Positions 41,772 through 52,347 of a DNA stretch of 64,000 nt are shown here, one piece after another. The stretch is taken from assembly GCA_047967505.1 (NCBI GenBank), contig CM106538.1. The stretch is one strand, 5' to 3'. Numbering within the stretch: position 1 is the first letter of the stretch; every line of letters starts with the position of its first letter. The translations under genes and the position numbers were made by a program. The DNA comes from Dipteris shenzhenensis. Taxonomy: Eukaryota; Polypodiophyta; Polypodiopsida; Gleicheniales. The notes beneath the pieces are model-generated. The model saw only the letters and a program-made list of their open reading frames with translations. It was not told the DNA's origin and did no database searches.

Positions 41772-44700
41772 CTATCCAATGCCCATCAATACACGACAAT
41801 ACTCAAACTGCTGACTAGGTAGACTCTTCATCAGCATATCTGCAGGGTTATCATCTGTATGAACCTTGACAAGCTCTATGCGCTTGTCCTCAAGTACCTC
41901 CCTGATGAAATGGTACCTGACCTCAATGTGTTTGGTCTTTGCATGAAAGACCGGATTCCGTGCTAGCTGAATAGCACTCATGGAATCACTATGCAATGTA
42001 GGTACACCTGTATGAATCCCCAAATCTCCCACTAGCTGATCAAGCCATATAGCCTCCTTGCAACCCTCTGTGGCTGCAACATACTCAGCCTCTGTGGTAG
42101 ACAAAGCCACGCACTTCTGTGCACGAGACATCCACGACACTGCACCACCTGCAAAGGTGAACACATAACCAGAAGTGGATCTCCTACTATCCACATGCCC
42201 TGCATAGTCTGAATCTATGTACCCAAGTACACGCATGTCTCCTTTACCAAAGCAGATGCACATCTCCTTGGTACCCTTCATGTACCTCATGATGCACTTA
42301 ACTACCTCCCAATGCCTCTTTCCTGGATTAGCCATATATCGGCTAACAACTCCCACTACAAATGCAATGTCTGGTCTAGTAGCTATCATAGCATACATAA
42401 GACTCCCAACTGCTGATGCATAAGGAACCTTGGCCATCATGGCCCTTTCCTCATCTGATTTGGGACTATCTGTGTGACTCAGTTTCACATATGGAGGCAA
42501 TGGAGTACTCACTGCCTTTCCCCCCTCCATATTGAAACACTGCAATACTTTTGTAACATACTCTTTTTGTGAAAGCCAAAGGAGTTTCCTACTCCGATCA
42601 CGCTTGATGCGCATACCAAGAATATGACCTGCAAATCCCAAATCCTTCATATCAAAGGCCTCATGCAACTTGGCCTTTAATGCATCTAGCTCATAAGTAT
42701 TCTTGCTAGCCAATAGCATATCATCCACATATAGTGCCAAGATTATCAGGCTATTATCCTTAGCCCTTTTAGTGTAGAGGCAGTGATCAATTTCACTCCT
42801 CCTAAAATCCTGGGACCGAATGAAAGCATCAAACTTCTGATACCATTCTCTAGGCGCTTGCTTAAGACCATAGAGACTCTTTTTGAGCTTGCAAACTAAA
42901 TGCTCTTTGCCCTTTTCTTCAAAGCCTTTCGGCTGAACCATGTAAATTTCCTCATGCAAATCTCCATGCAAGAAAGCTATCTTGACATCCATCTGCATAA
43001 GCTCCATATCCTCTATTGCCACTAGTCCAAGCATGCATCTAAGTGTGGTCATCTTCACAACCGGAGAGAATATCTCATCAAAGTCCACACCCTTCTCTTG
43101 CTTGAACCCTTTAGCAACCAAACGGGCCTTGTACCTAGGCACATCATCACCTGTGACCTTCATTTTGTAGACCCATTTACATGGCAATGCTTTCTTTCCA
43201 TGTGGCAAAGAAACCAAGTCCCAAGTCTTATTCTTCATAAGTGAACTCATCTCTGATTGCATAGCATACTCCCACTTGCGTTGATCCTCACGCATCATAG
43301 CCTCTCTATAGCAAGAAGGCTCCCCGCAATCAGTAAGCATCACATAGTCTACCCTGGAACAAACCTATCAGGCAGTCTAGACACTCTAGATGATCTTCTC
43401 AAGGGCATTTCAGCTTGCTGTCCCACCTGCATATTAGCCACATTTGGCTCATCATTTCCACTAATAGATGATCCATCATCTACCCTTGATTGTATACCTG
43501 TGGGAGTGCTTGGTGGTACCATTTCTTGCACATTTGGTGCATGGACAGTTTGCTGTCTATCAACATATGCAGGTGGATTCACATCCTGGAAAGTGATTCT
43601 CCTCATTTCCACATCCCTCATGGGTGCCTTATGCAACTTCTTCTCATTGAAGACCACATCATGGCTGCGTATGATCTTCTTTGCTTCTAGATCCTAGAGA
43701 CGATAGCCCATCTCTCCACTTTCACCATAACCCATAAAGATGCATTTCCTAGACTTAGGATCTAGCTTCTTTCGAAGCTCTTTTGGCACATGTGCATATG
43801 CCTCACACCCAAATATACACAAATGAGAGTAAGAGGGCTTCTTTCCACTCCATGCCTCTTCAGGAATACCACCATCCAAACTCTTACTAGGTGACCTATT
43901 GATCACATGCACTGCAGTCTTCATTGCCTCAGCCCAAAAACCACCAGAAAGACTTGCATTGGAAAGCATGCATTGCAACCTTTCTTGAATGGTACGGTTC
44001 ATCTTTTCTGCAACTGGATTTTGCTCTGGAGTACGAGGGGATGTAAGCTCCCTCTTAATCCCACGAGTATCACAGAAATGCTGAAAGTCATGAGAGAGAT
44101 ACTCTCCACCATTGTCAGTCCGTAGGCATTTAAGCGTTCTACCTGACTGATTCTCAACCAAGGCCAGCCATTTCTGAAATACCTGGAACACATCACTCTT
44201 CCGAGCTATAGCATAAGCCCACACTTTCCTAGTTGCATCATCAATGAATGTCACATAGTATTCAGCCACGCCTAATGACCGTGTAGGCATGGGACCACAT
44301 ACGTCTGAATGCACCAAATCAAGCATTTCAAACTCTTTCTTTCCCCTTCTTTTATGGGCTGATTTAGTCTGCTTCCCATAGAGACAATGCTCACAAAATT
44401 CAAAATCAGAGAAACTCAAATGCAGTACATAACCCAAACGGCATAAGAGTTTCATTCCATTTTGGCTCATGTGCCCCAACCTGCAATGCCACAAAGAAGT
44501 GCTTGGCTGCTCGGTTATTGCAACAACATGATCAAATACCCCTGATACATGTAAGGGATACAAAGTCCCACACTTGGCACCCCTAGCCAAAAGCATAGAG
44601 CCATTTTGAATTTTCCAACTTTGAAAGCCAAAAGTGGTGTGAAAACCAGCATCATCTAGCTGACCCACTGAAATAAGACTCTTGGTCAACTTAGGCACAT

Positions 44701-45859
44701 GTCTCACATGTTTCAAAACAAATGCAGACCCATTTGCAAAAGAAAAATTTATGTCACCTGCTCCCACTATGTCACATGCATAGTCATTTCCAAGATGCAC
44801 ACAACCTGTCTTTCTACTATCATAAGTGGAGAACCATTCCCTATGGGGAGTAACATGGAATGAAGCACCAGAATCCAAAATACAATCCTGGGAATATGCA
44901 TCATCTGAAGTGGTAAGCAACTCTGTAGATAAAGTAGACATGAAGAGAACATCATTGTCACTATCATGTGTGACTGCATTGATCTCCTCGATCTTCACTT
45001 TTCCTTTGTCCTCCCTTGGACTCTCTTCCTTTTGATTTGCACCCCAATTTGCATTCTTTTTCTTATCCTTTTGCTCTCTTTTCAGCTTGTAGCAATCCTT
45101 TTTCATATGGCCCTTCTTGCCACAGTGGTAACACTCAATGTTTCATGCCCTGGATTTGCTACGAGACTTCACTCTTTCTTGGGAATTCCCCCTGAACTGT
45201 GATCTGCCCCTTTGCACATTTAAGGCTGCATCCTGCTTGTTGCCATCCATAGACTTCCGTCTAATCTCCTCGGCCAACAAGCTACCCACAACATCATCAA
45301 ATTTCAGTACTCCACCAGGTGCAGAGTTACTGACAGCTGTACGGAAGGTATCCCATGAGGATGGCAATGAACATAAAAGAAATATTGCCTTAGTCTCTGC
45401 ATAAAAATTCATTTTCTAAGCCTGAAGCTGGCTGAAAATAATATTGAATTCATTCAAGTGAGAAGCAATAGAGACCCCTTCCTTCATTTGCAGCTCAAAC
45501 AACCTCTTCATGAGGTAAACTTTATTAGAGGAAGTTTCCTTCTCATAAGTGGCACACAGTTTCTTCCACAAATCTTCCGTAGTCTGCTCATTTACTACTG
45601 TGAAATAAACTGACTCTGCAAGATGAAGTCTAATAGTAGACTTTGCTAATGCATCCAACTCATTCCAATCATCCTCAAACATATCCACAGGCTTAGCTTC
45701 AATACCTGCCAAGGGTTTAATCTGCTTCTTTTGAATAAGCACATCCCTTATTTGTTCTTTCCACAAAGAAAAGTTTGTCCCATCAAACTTTTTAATGCTG
45801 AAAAACTCCTTTTCAGACGTGGAAGAGGATGCCATGATGCAAATGAAACAAAATCCCAA
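41772..45859 (-). pseudogene. Copia-2 gag-pol polyprotein
   Basis: Tnt1-type layout. Gag from ATG about 45835 (FDGTNFSLWKEQIRDVLIQK, LAESVYFTVV, LMKRLFELQMKEGVSI) with knuckle CYHCGKKGHMKKDC near 45100; protease ILDSGASFHVTP; integrase with LWHCRLGHMSQNGM, CEHCLYGKQ, LVHSDVCGPM, CLRTDNGGEY and PEQNPVAEKMN; RT with YKARLVAKGFKQEKGVDFDE, YGLKQAPREWYQKF and ALYVDDMLLAS; RNase H with DSDYAGHVDSRRSTSGY, STTEAEYVAAT and HAKTKHIEVRYHFIRE. Catalytic residues are intact. The frame is broken only by three stops (near 45414, 45142, 43693), each explicable as C-to-T from Gln or Arg codons, and one 1-base deletion near 43352. TAA/TAG end at 41772. Confidence 0.93.
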
Positions 45860-46162
45860 ATGCTAGTGCCTGCAAGAGAGAATCACACCAAATACCAGGT
45901 GCACCCAAATGTGTATGCCACAATAGAGTGAAATATCACCAAAATTCAAAGCTCAAAGCATCAAAAGATGCATCTGACTCATGTGCATATACTATGCATC
46001 CATATGAGCAAATCTGGCCCAAAAGAAAATGCCAATAAGTGCCAAATGACTCAAGCATAAACACTGTCCACTGGCATATCCATCAATTATATCTCATCCA
46101 AGAGAGCATAGCACTATCAGTGCATCACCAACAATGTGTCAAAGCTGTCCCTCAGCCATCTA

Positions 46163-46501
46163 AGCTTGCCAACCTTACTTCCTTACTTCCTTGTCAACCT
46201 TGCAAGATTGTGCAATAAGGGCAATTGCATAATCTTCTCTCAAATTAAATAGGCACTGTACGTCATACAACAAGACATACTCTTTTTCCTCAATATTGAA
46301 CGAGGGAAGAATGGGCACAGTGAGGTTAGAGCTCTCAGCCTCACCATCATCCACTAGGACAACATCTCTTAGGGTCTCATTTTTTGAGGCCACTAGGTCC
46401 AATGCTGCAACTACAAGCTCATCCTCTTCCGAGTCGATCTTCTCTTCCGCTTCTGGTAGGTCTGACTTATCTTTTGTTTCCTCTTCCTCATCGCTATCCT
46501 T
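46163..46501 (-). pseudogene. Inverted exon of the plus-strand gene
   Basis: Minus-strand frame: KDSDEEEETKDKSDLPEAEE, DELVVAALDLVASKNETLRD, NIEEKEYVLLYDVQCLFNLR, AIALIAQSCKVDKEVRK, then stop. Its last codons and the following GTTGGCAAGCTTAGAT are repeated in inverse orientation at 46606-46650 (RKIDKEVRLASLD). An acidic exon that ends where the plus-strand block begins suggests that this segment belongs to the same gene and was inverted or copied in reverse during copia-2 rearrangement. Confidence 0.5.
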
Positions 46502-46605
46502 TGTGGGGGTTAAAGGTCACTGTGCCTTTACTCCGGTTATGTACAATACTCAAACACATATATAAATGAATGAAAAAGAAGATTAGGGTGGTTCTGCACC
46601 CACCA
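46502..46605 (+). repeat. Copia-2 LTR copy in opposite orientation
   Basis: 104 bp, TGTGGGGGTTAAAGG to GCACCCACCA on plus, about 97% identical to the reverse complement of 41615-41718. It is flanked by TCCTT on the left and AAGGA on the right (sharing one base with the LTR end): reverse complements of each other, not a direct duplication. Confidence 0.8.
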
Positions 46606-47232
46606 AGGAAGATTGACAAGGAAGTAAGGTTGGCAAGCTTAGATATTAGTCAAACCTCCGAGGGAAAGGAGGAGATAGGTATCTCCTTGTTTATAAATGA
46701 TGATATACTAGAGAAAGATGAGAATATTGAGGTAAGGCACCTACCTTTCTTGAATTTGGAGTTTAGATATGCAATTTGATGGTATGTTTTAAATCTAAGT
46801 GTGTTTCACGTATGGCAGTTGTTCGTTGAAGATGACTCATGCATTCTGAGAGCAGTTGGAAGTAGAATTCCTGGGCTTGGTAAACTATCAAGCCTTTCTC
46901 ATAATATTAAAGACCTATTTGTTGCAAAGATATTGATTTTTAGCAAATTTCTTAGCAATGATGTAGTTGCTCTTACTTATTTCCTATCCTTGGAAGCTTA
47001 TGGAAAGCATAAGCTCATAAGGAATCGAGAGCCTTCTTTGGTGGACCTTCTCGATAAAATAGATAAGAGCAAAATCCAACCACAACAACTCTTGGACAAG
47101 ATGAGAAGAGTTCGATTGCTCCTCAGCTCAAGAAAAAAAGGTCTCCAATCAAAGTCACAAGAAGGATTCCAAGTAAAGTTGGCAAACCATTGGAAGGATA
47201 GCCTGTATGGCATTGTATATTTTACAAGATAG
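46606..47232 (+). pseudogene. Plus-strand gene of the CATTAGG-type element, 3' exons
   Basis: Block 1: KIDKEVRLASLDISQTSEGK, IGISLFINDDILEKDENIEV, LPFLNLEFRYAI, stop 46779. Block 2 after a short gap with a GTATGGCAG-like acceptor region: LFVEDDSCILRAVGSRIPGL, LSHNIKDLFVAKILIFSKFL, EAYGKHKLIRNREPSLVDLL, DKMRRVRLLLSSRKKGLQSK, DSLYGIVYFTR, stop 47230. The second block is an uninterrupted 143 codons, Lys/Leu-rich and probably helical. It converges tail to tail with the minus-strand gene ending near 47400. Family unknown. Confidence 0.45.
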
Positions 47233-47399
47233 AAGTAGAGTTGAATTGTGAGAACACTGTCATTTTAGAATGTCTTAGTTATGTTTATGTGTATTTGTGA
47301 TAAAAGCAATGTATATTTTGAAATAGAAATATATGTAGTACATTTCAAATATTTCAATGGTTGCATACAATGACTTTGTATGAATGAGAGATCCAAGTC

Positions 47400-49850
47400 T
47401 TGTTCATTGCAAAAAGAAAGTTGTTACATCTGATGAACAAGGTTTAGCACTTAGCTTCTATCTAACCATTTGTGGTTTACAAATATCTTTGAGTGTCTCG
47501 ACTGAGCATGTCTTTGTGCTGCATTTGAGTTCTCCAAAATCTATCTCCTTCTTTCCTTTTAAGCCAATCTAAAAGCTAACTGAACCTATGATGTATTAAC
47601 TTTCTTCTTGGCTTGAAACCTTTGTAGTATTCCTCGACAGAACCACTAGAAGACTTCTTTTAAACTATTGGCTTTCTGTTTCCCTCAAAATGTTGTGTTT
47701 GTCTAAAGAATGCATTCTGTGCCATGTAGTGTGATTTCTCCATTCCTTGTGTGGACCAAATTGCAGGGCATTCATATTTTTTCACAAAGAAAGGAAGGTG
47801 ATTGTAGATAATATGCTATTTTGATACATAGGCAAGTGGGCATTACAATATATAATTAAACTAATATTGTTTTCTTTTAAAAAAAAACATGCATAAAAAC
47901 ATGATATTGTTCTTACCATGTAATGAGTGATGTTACATGCTATCCAAGCCTCTTTCATTTTTGTCGCTTCTTCAAATGCTTGTTGATCATTTTTGTTAAA
48001 TGTGGCTTGGTCACAAAAGACATTGAAAAGCTTATCTAAGCATTTCCACACTTCTACCTTGACATCTCTTGCCAATCCGTCTGCTTGATGATCTTTGACA
48101 ACATTGTGTACTTTTCTCCACAAGTTATACTTTATCCTTGATATGTATGTTGTTTTACTATTTATTTTTCTTTTCTCTGGATGAGACAAAAGTCTTCTAG
48201 CCTTTACTCCACCAATAGATGGCTTGATAGGAACATCTTTTCCATTTGTAGAATTTTTAAGATCCTTTGTAATATGTACATCTCCTCCATGGAGACCAAT
48301 TTCTGATAGCATTGCTTCTAATGATTGTAGTGCCTCTTTTCTTTTGCTCTCAGGGCGAAGTTTCCATGCAAATCCAATATATAGGAAGACTAGTTTCTCA
48401 ATGATCCTACATAATGCATGCAATGTACAAATGTGAACATTGCATAATGGGATCTCAAGAACTGCTTTGAAATTTTTATCTACTTTATCTCTGTTGGGTT
48501 CTCTCTTCCATCATTTAGAATCTAAGACATGTGCTGGTTCGTTGCAGTACAAGCAAGGAGATTTTGAGTTACCCCCTTTGCTTATATTGAACATACACTT
48601 CAGTGTCTTCAAGTCACCTGCCATATGCCATTCAATTTGAAAATCACCCTTCCCTGGAACATGAGGATGGTGTCCTTGGACTTGACTCTTTATAATTGAT
48701 GGTATATTTATTTGATGAAAGTACTACATGGTCCTCAGTCTTCACCTATAATTTAAAACCACAGATTTGCAAGATATATGATATAAAATTTATAACATTT
48801 CGAGCAAATACTAATTTGAAAGGTGATAGTTTACATACCTCAAATGATCCCAACCACCATATGTGCTTTTCCAACTGGTCATTAAAGTACTTTGAGCTGG
48901 ACTTTGTGATCGATTGATCAAGTGCTCAATTCATCAAACTGATAGAAACTCTCTCTATCTTTTTTCCTTGATAATTTCACACTCATCGAGCTTCACAACA
49001 AACTTTAAAACTCCTTTACATTCTTCAAATGTGATACTGTAGAACTCAACCATTAGTCTCTGCAATTGTTCAAGATCTACAAAAGTATTATTCCAAGCAT
49101 TATATGTAGTGCTTCCCTTTCACTTTCATATGCACTTTCGATATGAAAGTACTATCCAATGAACTTATCAATTTCTTGGTTGAGATGACCTCATTCCTTC
49201 CACACTTGTGCTGGTGTTAGTAACAACACGTGTCTTATCTGTTGATCTTTTAATATTGATGACACAACTCTAAATATTGAAGCATATCCCGTTCTGCTCA
49301 CTCCGCTCACATCAAGGGCCTCTTGAATTTTTGTGACATAAGATTTACTTTCTGATACAAAGTCTTCAAGAACTTCACGTTTTACCTTCTTAAACTTCTT
49401 TTCCTCCATCATGTTCTTTGTAACAATAGTGGAGACTAAACCCTTCATTTGTTTGACAGGATTTAAATTAGGATCAATGTTTTCTTTCTAAGGTCTTAAA
49501 ATTTCCCTGCAACAAGTACACTTTGCAATATCACAAATTTTATTGCAAGACAGACACACATATACAAATACAATGGCTAAACAAGATGTACTCTTACCTT
49601 GCTTTCTGTACTCTATGCTTACATCCTCCAGTGCTAGCTTTCAATTTCCCCATGCTGAGAATTCTCTTGCTTCGTTGTCTCTCTCCAAGAACCGTTCTCT
49701 TCATTCTTGCTCTTCATAGCTCATTCTTTGTCTTTGAATGCTCTTTAATTTTCGTTTGTAGTTTCTCTTTCAAGTCTGAATTTATCGACATTTCTTGTGC
49801 CTTATCCATTCTTTCTCAAACATACAATGTCTTGTACATTTTTGTAGTTG
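47400..49850 (-). pseudogene. Multi-exon transposase-like gene of unknown family
   Basis: Putative exons from 5': about 49835-49605, basic (MDKAQEMSINSDLKEKLQTK, RSKRILSMGKLK) with donor GTAAGA; 49448-49191 (FKKVKREVLEDFVSESKSYV, VSGVSRTGYASIFRVVSSIL); about 49100-48930 (AWNNTFVDLEQLQRLMVEFY); about 48920-48840 (KYFNDQLEKHIWWLGSFE, donor GTATGT); about 48745-47917 (GDFQIEWHMAGDLKTLKCMF, CLYCNEPAHVLDSK, NVHICTLHALCRIIEKLVFL, then a Lys-rich C-part, donor GTAAGA); about 47790-47440 (IWSTQGMEKSHYMAQNAFFR, KPRRKLIHHRF). A GDL..CLYC motif, an HxLHAL..IE motif and WSTQGMEKSH are reminiscent of DDE-type transposases, but I cannot name the superfamily. Several stops are present. Confidence 0.5.
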
Positions 49851-49859
49851 AATGTTGAG

Positions 49860-50399
49860 TCAAAATGTACCCATACATTCCATTGTTCCCGTCACCCACA
49901 AACCTCAATAGCATTGTCGGATTAAAAAATGGAGGGCTTGAATTTCTCAATGGACGTTTTGGGTAAATCTGTTTGTCGCACCATAAGTCGATATGTTAGG
50001 AGCCTGCTCTTCTCATGTTTTCCTTTTGCATAGCATTTACAAGCAAACCTTTCCTCTTTTCTGTAGCAGTGCATATTGTTCTTCTAAATCAATGTGCAAA
50101 TGGTGTAGTCACTTCTTTTGAGGTTCTTCTTTAGCAACATGTTGCACGCAGCCATTTCGTGAGGGTTGGTTCTTCATCTTGTCTACATTTGAATAAACTC
50201 ATCTAATCTTTCGTGGTAATGATTCAAATATTTGAAAAAATCAGATTAGTGATGGCGTGATGGGTTCTTTATGAGAGGCCACCAGAACGCCGTCGAAAGA
50301 GATGCAAAATCTATATGGAGAGTTTAATGGAGCGTCTTCTCAATTATTTGAAAGGACTTTTTAATTCCTCCCTGGACTGACACACCTGTAGTCCTGAAC
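49860..50399. other. Subterminal region of CATTAGG element, non-coding
   Basis: About 540 bp between the transposase-like gene and the element's terminus. No ORF or repeat of note; AT-rich with scattered CTTTCTT and TCTTCT motifs. It would contain the promoter of the minus-strand gene. Confidence 0.4.
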
Positions 50400-50507
50400 T
50401 GACATATATCCGTATTTTATTACTTTCTCCACATTTTAGAAGAGAGATAAAAGAGAAAATAGTGAATTTCTTACAGGGTCCCAAAATGAGCTCCCTTTTT
50501 TCCTAAT
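50400..50507 (+). repeat. Right terminus of a CATTAGG-family element
   Basis: Ends GAATTTCTTACAGGGTCCCAA then AATGAGCTCCCTTTTTTCCTAATG. About 105 bp match the right end of the element at 51366-52032, including TATTTT..AGAGAGA..AAAATAGTG. It interrupts a copia RT remnant that resumes at 50508, so the larger element to its left, with the two convergent genes, inserted into that copia copy. Confidence 0.8.
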
Positions 50508-51340
50508 GGCACTTTCAAATCAATTTGTGTGGCAATGGCCAATAAGGCAAGAATACTAGTGATTCAAACAGCATGAGTAAATGCATTATGGTAGTCAACT
50601 CCTGCTACCAGAGGGAATTCTTTAGCAACCAAAAGCACTTTATATTTGCCAAAAGTGCCATGAGCTTTGAGCTTGGTTTTATAGACCCACTTACATTGAA
50701 TTGGTTGTCGCCCTTATGGGAGGTCCGTGAGCATCCAAGTACCTTTAGATATGAGGGAATCAAAATTTGCCTTCATTACTTCTACCACTGCGTCTTTTGA
50801 GGAGAAAGTGTAGCCTCCTAAACAGATGTCAGACCCTCAGGCAGTGCACTACTAAGAAACCCTAGGTATCACATGCATTCAAGGGGTATTTAAAAACCCC
50901 TCAACTAAAATTTTCACCCAATAAAACCCCCCTCTTTACTTATGAACTAAATGGATTTTTTTAAAATTTGAATTAATTAAAAAACCCCTCTTGTTATTGT
51001 AATCTTGTTAATTTTTTTCAAAAAGTTGAATTAAATACCCCTCCTTTTGAATGCACGGGGTATACTAAAATTTTGTGAGGTGAACCCCCCAAGGTTGGAT
51101 TTTCAACAATGGCAAGTGTAGATGAATTTTTAGAATCAAGAGGAAGATGAACAAAAATATTAATTTCCTTCTCATATGTCATCTTAGGCTCATGATTGAG
51201 ATCAGACATAGCAAATGGAAAGTTCTCCACGATAGTTCAGGGTTCATCCAAGCAATTAGCAGATGACTAAGAACCAGCCATGGAATGCTCATAAAACATG
51301 GCACCATAGCCAACCAAAGCTCAGCCACGACATTTGCTTA
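50508..51340 (-). pseudogene. Copia RT and linker remnant
   Basis: Reading down from about 51220: FPFAMSDLNHEPKMTYEKEI, INIFVHLPLDSKNSSTLAIV, ENPT, then MITE-3, then SLISKGTWMLTDLP, a stop, CKWVYKTKLKAHGTFGKYKV, LLVAKEFPLVAGVDYHNAFT and LALLAIATQIDLKV, ending at the CATTAGG terminus. These are worn counterparts of the RT-opening motifs LVDLPPG..KWVFKTK..LVAKGFTQ. No long ORF survives; clearly older than copia-2. Confidence 0.75.
50836..51093. mobile_element. MITE-3, diverged 258-bp copy
   Basis: Aligns over its length to MITE-1: CTCAGGCAGTGCACTACTAAG..AAACCCT..ATGCATTCAAGG..TATTT at the left, and CTTTTGAATGCACGGGGTATAC..GTGAGGTGAACCCCCCAAG at the right. Internal A/T runs and CCCCTC blocks are in the same order. 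Flanks GTCAGACC and GTTGGATT differ by four transitions, compatible with an old 8-bp duplication. It lies inside the copia remnant. Confidence 0.65.
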
Positions 51341-51365
51341 TTCCATCATTATTGATGATAGAGAA

Positions 51366-52032
51366 CATTAGGAAAAAAGGGAGCTCATTTTGGGGCCTTT
51401 TAGAAGAGAGAGAAAATAGGCTCTCAACCGGGCCAACATAACGTTGAAAATTCAACAAAAGAAGATGAAAATAAGAAAAAGAAATAGTACTATATGTTCG
51501 TAGAAGCATGTCACATTAATGAGGTGATCTAATTTGAATCTTTTAAAAATTTATTTTCTGTGCAGAATTTGGTGATTCTGACACCGTAAACGTGTCCGGA
51601 ACGGCCCAAAACCCCAAAAACGGCACTGGAAACGCTGGAATCGGACATCCGGAGGCCCGGAAACGGCCAAAAAAGGCCGGAAAGTGGGATTTGCAGCAAA
51701 ATGCGATCTGGCACCTTTTTTATCCCACTTTTCGGCCTTTTTTGGCCGTTTCCGGGCCTCCGGATGTTCGATTCCAGCGTTTCCAATGCCGTTTTTGGGG
51801 TTTTGGGCCGTTCCGGACGTGTTTGCAATGTCAGAATCACCAAATTCTGCACAGAAAAGTGTTGCTCTTATATGAACATTGAATGTAAAGCATGTGAAAG
51901 AATATATTTATTCCTTTTCACACTGACATTTCTCACGCAAGTATCCATATTTTCTTGCTTTTGTAGAGAGAGAAAAGAAAAAATAGTGAATTTCTTACAG
52001 GGCCCCAAAATGAGCTCCCTTTTTTCCTAATG
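51366..52032. mobile_element. Short CATTAGG-family element, non-autonomous
   Basis: 667 bp with terminal inverted repeats of about 32 bp, starting CATTAGGAAAAAAGGGAG and ending with its reverse complement. The first 135 bp match the terminus at 36247 and the last 95 bp match that at 50507, so it keeps both distinct subterminal regions of a larger element. The middle is occupied by the palindrome 51554-51858. No coding capacity. No clear target duplication (GAGAA left, AATAG right). Confidence 0.8.
51554..51858. repeat. 305-bp palindrome with 137-bp arms
   Basis: Left arm 51554-51690, loop 51691-51721 (31 bp), right arm 51722-51858. Arms begin TTTTCTGTGCAGAATTTGG and pair with about nine differences, all transitions. 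The arms are GC-rich compared with surroundings (CGGCCCAAAACCCC, GGCCCGGAAACGGCC) and include an inner short palindrome GGCCAAAAAAGGCC. RNA from either strand would fold into a long hairpin. It may be a separate foldback element inserted in the CATTAGG element. Confidence 0.93.
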
Positions 52033-52311
52033 AATAGCACTTTAGACAAACAGCTAGCAAGCATAACATGGATCTCTAGAAGAAGCATAATATGGATCCC
52101 TAGAAAAAGTAGGCCTTTCACAAAGAGATACTCACCATGCTACCGCCCGCCCTTTGAGACTAACAAAAGAGTAAAAGGCTAACAAAACCACCTTAAGCCA
52201 AAAACTTTTATATGGATCTCCTATTTCATGTGATGCATCGTGATCAACAACTTAAAATTACTAGAAAGACCACTCTCATGATCACAATTTGAGGTCCCAA
52301 CCACTTTACCT

Positions 52312-52347
<36 letters not shown>

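Larger units (their letters stand above)
41615..46162 (-). mobile_element. Copia-2: Ty1/copia element, one LTR inverted
   Basis: Minus-strand copia element with nearly full gag-pol (45859-41772), a polypurine tract AAGTGGGAGG just past the stop, and a very short 104-bp 3' LTR (41615-41718). A gag leader of about 300 bp (45860-46162) follows upstream, but no 5' LTR or primer site in the expected orientation is present. Instead a 104-bp LTR copy in the opposite orientation lies at 46502-46605, separated by an inverted host-gene segment. The upper boundary at 46162 is a breakpoint estimate. Confidence 0.78.

Noticed and set aside
36110-50507. One large transposon spanning the CATTAGG ends at 36247 and 50507
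   Set aside because: Both ends have the same plus-strand polarity (body to the left), so they cannot be the two ends of one element.
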